In this document: positions 53,649-64,000 of the stretch, one piece after another | How the letters are laid out: every line of letters begins with the position of its first letter | Numbering within the stretch: the stretch's first letter is position 1 | DNA from: Rhea pennata | Lineage: Eukaryota > Chordata > Aves > Rheiformes > Rheidae | DNA length: 64,000 nt | Assembly (NCBI RefSeq): GCF_028389875.1 | Contig: NC_084669.1 | Span: forward strand, 27,578,567 to 27,642,566 | Direction: 5' to 3' | Position numbers and translations under genes: made by a program | The notes under the pieces: model-generated | What the model was told of the DNA's origin: nothing | Databases searched by the model: none | The model's input: only the letters and a program-made list of their open reading frames with translations

Positions 53649-56600
53649 GTGAGTGAGGAGAGCCCTGTGAGTTACTGTCACTTGGGAATTTCTGTAACTT
53701 GCCTTATACTGTAGGAGATCATTCACTAAGGGCATTTCTTAAATATCCTCAGTGCTTTGTAAATGGCTACCAAATGAAGAAGGGCTGTGCTTGGAGCTCC
53801 TTAGATATATGGGTGTTAAATGCAATAAAAATATGCAAATAGCTGCCTGAAGAGAGAAGAGATTACTTGATTTTGAAATGTGTGGAGAGTTTCATATGTA
53901 CTTTTGGGAGTGCGCATCTCTGCTCATCTGCTTTCCTGTGTTTAACTGGGGTGCCATTATATCCATTCTACAACAAGCTCCAGGAAACCAGATATGGAGC
54001 CTGGTTGTTTGCTGCTTCTTCTCTATGTTCTCATGGGAGGGCAATCACATTTTTTCTGCTAATAGGTATAAGCTTGCTGTGTTTGCATGCTTCTGTAGAG
54101 TGAGGCTTCAAGAAAATAAATTAGAACAGTGTCAGAAGGGAGAAGAGAGTGACAGATTAAGATAAAAGGTTAATTAGTGGAAAAGGTTAATTAATGGATG
54201 GCACAGGTCAACAGTGAATAATAGGAGATGAGGAGAGCTACTGGAGAGTAGTGGGACCTGTGAAAAGAGTGGATAAGGATGGGACTGGAAGCTGCTTTTT
54301 GTGGAAGTACTGGTGGTTCTTAATCCAGCTCAGGTCTGGAAGCAGCACCTCGTCCATGGTATGTGAACCTGCTTGCACCAGAATCGTCACAGAGCCCTCC
54401 TGCTTCAAAATTGCACTCTCATTGACTTTCTTAATGCCTTCTTTATATACCCTGGATTATCTATGGTTTTGCTTTTTATGCATTATCCCAACTTTCCATT
54501 ATGGTAGATGACAGAATTGGTATTTCATTTGTTCACTAGAGTATATGCTGCTGCTTCATTTGGAGTTACAAGGCTATGCTGGTTACAGAGTGGGCATTTC
54601 TCTTATTTAGCGTTAACTGTGTTCCAGGAGATTATTTCTAGTCAACTTATTATTTATATAGGAAGTGGAAACTCTCTAAAGAGGTTTTAGGCAATTATTT
54701 GCATGACAGGAATGAACTGCAGATGCCTGAAAAAAAATATATTCCTTCAATTCCTCAAAATTTAGACCTTTGTCTCACATGAGGTCTCACTTTTTGCCTC
54801 AGTCAGCATACCTTATATGCTTATGAAAAATCTCAGGAATCATCTGGGCCTTGTCTTACGTATCATCTGGTTTTCAGTTGCCTGATGCAGCTAGTATGGT
54901 GACCAGTAAATACTGTTTCATTTACAGCTCTGGACTGGTAGCAGAATCTGCCACCTAGTACTATCTCATCAAGGATGTAAAAGTCATCAACTTCTATAAC
55001 AGGTATCTGTTTTACAGTTATTGGATCAGATTTACTATGTCAGTTCTGATGTGTAATGTTGTGAGAACAGTTACGCTGGTGCATGCATAAAAATGGACTA
55101 AGTTACTCCAGTATAAAACCTTTAATATGTGTACACTTATCAGTTATGGATAAAAATCAAGGTGGTACTATATAAGTAGTAGATACATAAGTATTATTTG
55201 TGTAACATTATACAAGTTACGTATACTAATGGAACAATAAAACTCCTACTTAAAATTGTTGAAATCTGTCATCTTCATTTTTAAGCCAGGCTATTTTTTT
55301 CAGTTAAAGTAATACAGTTGCTGAACATCATTCGTTTTCTCCTGTAAATGTATTGTTAGTAAAAGCACTATAGTGCAATCGCTCACTAGAAAAAAGAAAA
55401 GATTCACAAGGAAAAAAGTGCTATTCCAAAGACTGTGTAAAAACAGAGTTCTTAGTCTACAGTTTCTTGTACCTGATGAAATTCACATACTGTCCTGCTT
55501 GCTTCAACTAAAGGCAAAAGCTGAACTTCTAGCAAGATGTGTTTTTGTCATTTCTTTAATACCAGCATTAATAAGAAAGGTGGAGTTGTAGTGGGGATTA
55601 CAGTAAATAAAGGAACCAGAAAAGTATAAGTACTTGGTGCTTAAGGAAAAATATACCTTGCTCATTTTGGGTAAAACTTGAACTTTTGAATGATGTTCTT
55701 CTGGAGATTTTTTTTCATCTGTACTAACCTGCACCTTTGTTTTTACTCTCTCTGTTGACCTAGACATTACTGCAAAACCTTTGCAATGTGCCTGCTAAGG
55801 CTGGTACCAGTCCACAGGTAGTGTGACCTGACACTCTCCCATTTAGTTAGCTAAGTAACTTCATGCAGTATAAAGGTCTAAGCAAGCCTACTAGTGTCTT
55901 TAGCTTAAATATAGCTGTGCCATACACCAACTGGTCCTGTGAGGATGCGATTAGCCAAGCATATCGTTAACACTAATAACTTGTTGAAGGAAAAGCAAAA
56001 ATGAAAGCTGAGAAAGACTGCAGAAGTGTAATTGCTCCAAGGTTAACTTTCCTACGTTTCTGCTGTATAGAATGTCGTATTTGCTAGGAAACGTGAAGAA
56101 CCAATGAATAAACGATGTATTTCTTGACAGACTAGTAGAAAAGTTTGGAGTTCTTTTTCCTTGTTTTTAATGTGAATTGCACTGTATCTTGTTCTCCGTT
56201 TGTCTCGGACACAAATGGGTCAGCTACAGAGCACGTACATGACTGTGTAGCTGAAAAAAATACATTCTCCAGCCAACATATGTCCACCTCACCATTTCTG
56301 CCGCAGTATCTCTGACAATGTAAACCTCTGAGGAAAAAACACTCATTTCCATTTATGCTTTCAGAGATACTGCTTAAAAGCATGTCAAAACTGAGTTGCT
56401 ACAGGAAGTAAGGACGTTGGGAAACTGATGGATATCCCATATAACCCTCATATTAACTTTGCAGAACATAGAAAAAGGTCTTACGTTCTTTCATGCTGTA
56501 AAAACATAAAGGCTAGATGTAGAAAATTGTTTTACATCTTTTTATAGTGTACACCCTTTATATCGGTTACTTCTTATGCCTCTAGATCAAACATATTTCA

Positions 56601-59600
56601 GGAAAGTGGCTCTAGCTCTCCAGCACTAATGTCATACTGATGATGTCAAAGATACAGCATGTTCCTACCATTGCCAAATTCCAGCCTAATTAGTGGCAAA
56701 ATTATGTATTGTGTGCACAAAATTTTTTTCCTATCCCTCAGCAAAGAGTTTAATGAATGAATGGTTCTCCAAAAAAAGGAAGACCTTTTAGTTACATGCC
56801 AAAAAAAAAAATGCTGTGGAATTTCAAATTTGTTTACTACCAGTTCTGGTATATATAAGAGTATAAAGTAATTGTTGAACCTTTTCTCTGTATTTATAGT
56901 TTGTTTTATTTAGTCACTAATGTATTTTGAATCAAAGATATGGTGGAGAATGAGTGCTCAACTGCTTTTAAATTGTCCCTATTCGTCTCTTTTTTTCTTG
57001 GGTTTAGAGGAAAAGAGAATTCATTAAAAATTGCTTGAAAATGTTGCTGAGAGTATGTTATTGTCAACTCTTTGAGAATTAGAACACTGTCCAGCACAGA
57101 TTACTTCCAAAGAAACAGATGCAACTTTTTTTTCTAGTAAGAAAGTAGAGGTACAGGGGGTTGTCCTGTGTGGGTGAGAGCAGAGGGGTTTTGAACAGTT
57201 GTAGCTTCTGTGGAAAATGTTCCAGTGTTCTGATTAATTGCTGGTGTAACATGCTATTCATTTTGCATCTAGTGTAAGCATGTTTATTTTGAACATATTT
57301 ATATCAAAATATAGCAAACTGCAGAAAACGAATAGTAACTTCCACACTGAGGCATAGCACAAGGAGTCATGTTTTTCAGTTAGATTCTTTCTAGGTCATC
57401 AGTGACTTGAATGAAGATGTCAGTATCCTGCATCTGTTTTCTTATCTTGCCAGATGTCGTAAGGTAAGATAAGAGGACTCATGTAGCTAGAGAAGGCTTA
57501 TCTATGTTGTGGGGTTTTTTTGTGTATAAACAAAAAATATTAGGCATCTCTTGGCAAACTGAATGCTACTGAGAAGTTTCATTTGACTTAAACTTATGTT
57601 TATTTAGTAAAGAATATAACAACATATTAGAAGTAGTATCTTCGGTTTAACTTCTTTTTAAACTTTTTCCCAGAGGGGATGACCTGTAAATAAGACTTTG
57701 TTGCAGATATTGCTGTAATCATAATACTCAAGAATCTTTTGACAAGAACCAACAATGACAGTTAATATCTCCAGTCAAATGTAGTGGCTTGGTTTTGATT
57801 TGTGGCTAGCTGTGACTGGAGTGTCAGCTAGAGGTGGAATTTTTCAGGAATACTTCCAAAATAATGATTCATTTTCATTTCTAGTTGGACAGCTTGAACT
57901 GGGTTCAGGTTTGGTTCAGCACTCGATTTTGAAAAACCTGTATCTCATAGTGTTTCTGCACTTCAAAGATTCTCTTGTTCTTTCCACCATCGTAGTTACA
58001 TGGTTGTAATTCTTTTATAAAGAATGACCCTAAAAAGCTGAGAAATAAATAATTCATGATATACCCCCTAAAGATCTGTTTTCTGGATAGCTTGAAGTCT
58101 GTAGGCTAGCAGGGGGCTTAGGTTACATTGGGACATTTTTAAGTTGACAGTCATACTTTTAAAATGAATAATTGCTCTTGATAATAATAGCAGCCAGACT
58201 GCAAGGACTAATAAATTGCACTGAGTTACCCAGAGATATAGCTTAGTCTCCTTGGAATCCATAATGTATTTTTAATCTGACTATTATGGCTCTGTTGTAC
58301 CTGTGTATTCCATTGAAAGCTTGAAAATCATTTAATTTATAATTCAGTAGAAATTGAAAGAGTCATATATCCTGCTTGAGTTTCTTAAATTTATTTTCTT
58401 GGCTTGTAGCAATTCTCAGAGATTGGGGGGAAAGGCCTCACTTTTTTCAATCTGCTTCTTTAATCACTCTCTTTCCCTTACTGAAATCTTCCTTATCAGT
58501 AAACTCTCTGTTCCCTCTCTTGGCCTGTAGCAATTTGGGTGCTTTGTTTTCAGTCTGTTTGGGGCCCAACTCAAGTGATGGGCAATGTGTAGGGTTATAT
58601 CTACATTAGCAGGTCCTGTAGCTTTATAGCAGTGAATTTATAAAGGAAAAAACAGGGACTTGACACCCATACTTTCCACAGGTCGGTGTTTTTCTCCTTA
58701 TGACAAGAGCTGGTCTTGCCACCTAGACTGACTGCTCCTTAGCAGTCACAGCACATTTTAGCACAGAACTGTGTTTATAGCATGTATGTGTTCTGAAATG
58801 TGAACACAAACAGGGCAAGGGAGAACAGTCACAAGATTTAAGAAAGACGACTGTTCCTGGTTCGGGTTAAAATGGTGATACAGGTGCGTGCTAGGTGTTC
58901 CCAACTGAATGCAGAACATGAAGCTGATTGTTATTCTGGGTTTTCTCTTGGCTCTTGAGAGAAAATGAAGTGTAGTACCACTTTTCCTGTGCTGGTCCTG
59001 GGACTGAAGGCAAATTCCTGCCTTTTCTCCCCCATCCCTTCACTCCCCCTAGCCATCATGTCAGGATTTTATTTGTGGTGTGGGCCAAATTTCAACGAGC
59101 AAGGGAAGAAGAAAATGTCCTTAAATCATCATCATCTCTTCAGGTTATAGAAATAACATTTTTATTTAATGACCCTCAGCTGAAAGTTGCGCTAGAATTA
59201 CTAAGTATTTTACTAGTATTAAATAAGCGCGAGTTCACACCTATTTGAAAGATATAATTAAACGAACTCTGGGAGTATATAAATTCAGAGCAGCTAAAAA
59301 ACTTGACCATGGATGAAAGTGAAGCCATGGCAGGCAGAGCTAGCCAAAGCTGTGACCTAGAATTTCTTACTGCAACCACTAAACCACATAGCAATAATTT
59401 GATGAGTCTGCTTTAACAATGGATACTCTGGAAATACATTCTCCTTGTTGAAAAAATGCTCAACATTTGAGATGTAAAGACATATCTCATCATCTTCGCT
59501 GAAAAAAGAACATTTTTCTGTTAAAAAAAAAATCCTAGACAACTAATCGACTTCTGAAATTTTTGTCCCATTGAATTTTCTCCTCTTTAGAAAGCTTACT

Positions 59601-59694
59601 GAAATCTAGACACATTAAGAATAATTCCCCTTTATTCCATGGAAGTGTTTGCTTTTGAGCTAGTTTCTGCCTTTTTCTAATGAGCTGACTTGGC

Positions 59695-59860
59695 TGCTAA
59701 AGATCCTCGCGTTCCCCGGGGCCTCGGAGAAAGACGGTCTCTTGAACCACTTCCTTTACTCTGCTTTGCAACGTGGACTTTAAGGGAATAGTTTTCACTG
59801 TTTATTGGAACTGGGATTAAGAGCGGCTGTGGTTTGAGTGACACGCACTACTGGAGAACT
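59695..59860. promoter_or_regulatory. Small CpG-bearing patch upstream of ZCCHC24
   Basis: A short rise in CpG and GC ('gatcctcgcgttccccggggcctcggagaaagacgg' and 'agcggctgtggtttgagtgacacgcac') in otherwise AT-rich intergenic DNA. A good plus-strand donor (gctgcaag|gtaagta) lies about 0.6 kb downstream near 60.39 kb. This would fit the promoter and first exon of an unannotated plus-strand transcript, or an enhancer. Weak evidence. Confidence 0.25.
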
Positions 59861-60794
59861 GTAAAAGCCTTGATTTAAGTTACTCCTTTCTTTCACACTG
59901 TTTAGACCGCATTGTGAATTTGCACTCCTGTTAGGAGTGAGAAACAGCAACATTGCAAAGCAGTGACTTAAAGAACCTGACTGCCTTTTGGCATCTTGTC
60001 ATTTTGGTTGTAGTATGTTTAAAACCTGAAGCCCATTCACTGTTTGTCTGTGCAATACTTGTGGAAAACAAAAATAATGCATCTCCTATTCTTCCAAGGA
60101 CCAGCTATATCTGTTACAGTCAGCTAATTAAACAATTTAAAGTTGATGCCCTTTCAAGCTAAACTAATCACTGAGTGAAGGTAATGAAAACCAAAACTTT
60201 CAACAGTGGCTTTGGATCTCTGCAGTAATTTGGGTTTGTTTGGCTATGTGTATGTTTGTGGTTCTTAAGTGTCTGCCCAGGCACTAAAGTTCTAAGAGTA
60301 AGCTAATAATTTATTACAAGTTTTGCACTGTAAAGATTTTTTCATTTAAAGCTCTACTGTTACTGTCCAGCTTCTCCTCTTGCTGCAAGGTAAGTATAGG
60401 CTAGATTTGAAGTGGATATTGTTTTTTCTGTGAGATATTAAGATACATATATAAAAAAATCCTAGCTTATAGGGAGTGCTTTGTTTGCGAACCATTTTGT
60501 TGCATCTTACTTGGAATATCTCCCACTCCCTTTTTTTCCACTGGCTGGTTGTGACAGATTTCCAGGACTAATAAGCCGCTCTTCCTTTTAACAAGAGGAA
60601 GGCTCTGGGTTTGCCATAATTGCTCCTAGCATCCTGACTTTACCTGGAGTGCTTCCATCTCCTGGAATGAATCCAGTGTCTGCTCTGCAAACCACAGTGC
60701 ATACCCTGGGTTGTTAAAACTACTGAAGATTTACTTTCTTAAATATATCTGTATGAGAATTCAAGCCTTACAGTGCTTACCAGTATGTGAAACA

Positions 60795-60816
60795 GTTTTG
60801 TTTTGTTTTGTTTTTG
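60795..60816. repeat. (TTTTG)n microsatellite
   Basis: About four TTTTG units in upstream intergenic DNA. Confidence 0.9.
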
Positions 60817-62799
60817 TAACTCTACACTTGATTCCTAATAACATTTTGGTTAATTTTGGTTTTACAAGCTTGATAAAGCAATTCTTTAATAACCTTAAGC
60901 TTTGTCTTTTTGTGTTACAGTACTTTACGTATTTATAGCGTATTTTAATACAAGACAGCATAGAACATATTTTTCCTCCTGATTCGCCTTGGTCTTCCAC
61001 TTCTCTTTAGATGACAGTTACTTTATTTTTTTATTTACTAGGACAGATTTGGTGTAAGTATTTCCAGATTTGCATTTGCAAGTGATTTTTTTGAGAACAA
61101 TGTTAACTTTGAAAACCCAGGCAAAAACAGCTGTGTAGCTGAAAAGCTTGTTATAATTTTACAGCAGAGCAAAACTGCCAGCTTTTGTCTAAAACCAGGA
61201 GTTTGATAGATAGGAATTTAAAAATGACTAAAGGTAATGATAATAAATAATAAACCTGATGATTTATTCCCTCCACAGCCAGAATACTTTTGTGTGTCTA
61301 GAGAAAGTACAGCAGTGTTTATCTTTTGGTCCTAAAGGGATCCATGCTAACTAGGCTGTTCTCTTCTGTATCTCATCTTTTCTTATCCTTGTTACTTTTG
61401 GTGCACCTTAATTATATTTCTGAGAAGGCCAGGCATCCATGTGTGGGAAATGGTTTTAGGGACTTTGTCTCAAAATTTCTTTCTCAAAAAGATAACACGT
61501 AACTCTGAGAACCTAATATATACCTAATATATGTTCCTCCAGTTACAGGCTGGATGTGAATCAATAATCTGGCTCATGAATTCAGAGATATTAGTCCTTT
61601 TATGCAGGAAAAAAAGAAAAAACAGAACTAAAACACATTTTTTTATATTCTGCATATTCATATGAACTCCTACTCATCTATGTATTCAGAATACCCAGTG
61701 ATTTACACTGCCAATGAAAACAGTAATGAATGACTAATCCTTATAATATACTGCATCCATATGATCTGCAGAACAAAAACTATTTGAAGAAATGACTTGG
61801 CAAATAATTTTTGAAAAATTAATACATCTGAAAAAATTGTTATGAGAAAACAGCAAAAAATTAAGATCAAAATAATTTACTTGGTTTTACTTTGGAAATT
61901 TATTCCTCCAAGACTGCTTTATTTCATGGCTCTGTTTTACTGTTTTCAAATCTTTAGTAAGAGTATCGATGATATAATTCACAGTTATAGATTAGGTTCA
62001 TTTTTCTTCGTCTATGGAAAAATACATCTTGTTATTTCATGTTATTTTTCCTGTGACAGAAATATACATATATGTATTTATTTTCCTTATTAAATTTTAT
62101 GATTTTTATGAGAACTCTTCAAAATGCCTTTTGAAAAGCAGATAAATTCTATTGCTGCCTATTCTATTAACCTACTAGCGTATTCAAATTGTTAAAGGAG
62201 GGAACAATATTTTTTTTAAAAAAAACACACTGCTTTGAGCAGTTGACTCTTTACTGCAGTGGTGGGCTATGCTGTCCCTAACTTTCCACTAGTGTTCCCC
62301 TAAAATATTTATGATTATTATAAAGGAATGATTTATTATAGATTGCAGTTAACTAGATTTTTTCAAGTAGTGTATGCTATAAATCTTTGAATAGACTATA
62401 GCTATATATTCTGACAAACTTTCTCCACATACAAATATTATCATGTCTGTCTGACCTTTTTTTTTACAATACAAATCAAGAAAGATTTAGAAGGAAGATC
62501 AAGAAAGTAGATTTACAGGAAAAAAAAGATGTTTTAGTCACCATTAGCTAGCAGCTGGTCTCAATTATTCTAAAAATAACAAAAATAAATTAAGAGGACA
62601 GCATGCCAGCATTTTTTTCATGATGCTTCGTAAGGCAATTTACAAATACATGGAAATAAAAAATTAAAAACATTTTCCAAATTTTAATGTGTATTATCAG
62701 GATTGATTTATTATTTCCTTTCTCTAGAAGCTTACAAAATATTTTCCACTGATTTGAAGCAGTTTATTTGAAATACCCTGAATTTGCCTGCATCCACTT

Positions 62800-62895
62800 C
62801 AGTCTGTTTCTGACTGATGGATAAAGTGCGAATCAGTCAGACTTTAGCAGGCATGAATTATCATAATTAGTCATTGCAATTCTTTTGTTTTCATG
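62800..62895. promoter_or_regulatory. Candidate conserved non-coding element near right edge
   Basis: This dense cluster 'aagtgcgaatcagtcagac ... catgaattatcataattagtcattgcaattcttttgttttcatg' combines paired ATTA/TAAT cores with a Sox-like CTTTTGTT. It is non-repetitive and has no open frame. Enhancer function is inferred from motif density only. Confidence 0.25.
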
Positions 62896-63100
62896 TTTAA
62901 AAAGTAGATGTTGGAATGGTGCCTCCTATTGTTTGTTTTGACCAGTGGTTACTTAAGGCCCAGTTATTCTGTTGCTTGCTCCACATGGGCAATGACTTGG
63001 TTCCCTGTAAGACTTTTGATGAGCCGGCACCAGTCAATGGAGCTATCCCTTCCAAATTTTCACCCAGCACAAAATATGGCATAAATATAATGGGCTATGG

Positions 63101-63127
63101 GTTTTTTTGTTTGTTTGTTTGTTTTTT
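63101..63127. repeat. (GTTT)n low-complexity tract
   Basis: Poly-T followed by GTTT units and a T/C run near the right edge. Confidence 0.9.
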
Positions 63128-64000
63128 CCCCCTGTATTTTCAGTGCCTTACAATTACGCCAAATTCTCTGAAGAAGGATGTGGTATGGATGTGACAAAAT
63201 TTCTAGTTTTGACAGCTAAGGAATATTTTACTGTGGAAAATTGTTCCATATTATGTTCTTTGACTGGGTTATCCAATTTCTGATGCATTTTATTAGATTT
63301 TGAGGTTTAGCTCAAGCTAGACCTTCTTTCAGAATTTGTCTGAAACTTCTTTTATTTGTCTCAATTGGGGATCTCTGTGGGATTCATAAGGAAATTATTT
63401 TTTCAGATGACCCCATGCATGAGCTGGTTTTTTTGCATGTCATCTTCTAAAGTTTTGAAATATTCACAACCTAAATCTCCTAGTCATGTCTTTCAGTGAT
63501 ACAGAAGCCTGAAATTTTAGCCGCAGAGTTGAAAGATTGGTAAATTGAGTAGAGGTTGAGATGAGGGGTTTAGTTTAGCTTGGTGTAAGTGTGTAGGAAC
63601 ACTCATTTGTAAAATTCAAATATAGATTCTTTAAAACTGGATCTTTAGAGGTGGACATCAGACTCCTCATCTCTTTGAAACAGTGTTTCACGTCATCCCT
63701 GACATTTCTCTATGCTGTCATCCTTTTAGGGAAGCAACACTGAACTGTGCTTTTAGCTAAGGTCACCTTTCCTGTCAATCAATGACTCAAATATATTATT
63801 CAAGTAAACCGAGTACTGTCTTAAAAGTAAGAAACGGTCTTTTGGGGATATAGATCTATGAAGGTTATGTGTTGGTGGGATGGTAACCTGTGTATATTTA
63901 TCCATTGGACAAATTCCAGAGCAGCTTATGTAGGCAGCAACATGGCAATTTTTTTTTCAACCTGCTAGCTTCAGTCTTACTCCTATAGGACCGCTGTTCT

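Larger units (their letters stand above)
48721..64000. other. Upstream intergenic region
   Basis: This is AT-rich DNA upstream of ZCCHC24 with no recognisable conserved coding exon on either strand. All open frames are short and have no domain, codon bias or paired splice signals, apart from the single exon-like segment at 53.5 kb. Transposon content visible to the eye is very low. I see nothing else of note outside the candidate elements listed separately. Confidence 0.6.

Overview
This is a window of vertebrate nuclear DNA, most probably avian. It is AT-rich, largely single-copy and has large introns. Its recognisable interspersed repeats are mainly CR1-type LINE fragments, the usual dominant family in birds, plus a few very old amniote-type SINE/MITE remnants. 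No bacterial, organellar or viral gene is visible, and there are no CRISPR arrays or recognisable tRNA/rRNA genes.

One protein-coding gene can be supported. It is the 5' part of ZCCHC24 (zinc finger CCHC-type containing 24) on the minus strand. Coding exon 1 (47562-47801, 80 codons) lies in a strong CpG island (about 46.96-48.72 kb). Exon 2 (27258-27458, 67 codons) carries the CCHC zinc knuckle. Both have clean splice signals and join in phase 0 across a 20,103-bp intron, giving residues 1-147. I did not find the rest of the protein, the 3CxxC-type zinc-finger half expected for this family. It should lie beyond the left edge, so 1-27257 reads as intron 2.

Region by region: 1-27.3 kb is intron 2. 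It holds an old tRNA-type SINE remnant, a CR1 3' end flanked by a perfect 13-bp hairpin, a degenerate tandem repeat with (TTAGGG)-like cores, a MITE-like inverted-repeat element, two collinear CR1 pieces split by about 600 bp, a 107-bp dispersed duplication offset by exactly 600 bp, and several stretches that look like conserved non-coding DNA. 27.5-47.6 kb is intron 1, with simple repeats, a possible SINE remnant, an ancient repeat near 46.5 kb and a plus-strand exon-like segment at 45.8 kb. 47-48.7 kb is the promoter/CpG island, with an inverted CCAAT box, a GC box and a (CG)9 tract. 48.7-64 kb is upstream intergenic DNA with no recognisable gene, but with one plus-strand exon-like segment (53.5 kb) and a GC-richer patch near 59.7 kb.

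I found no convincing new system. The observations most worth checking are possible plus-strand non-coding exons on either side of the ZCCHC24 promoter, the interstitial telomere-like tandem repeat, the 600-bp-offset duplication and the candidate conserved non-coding elements.
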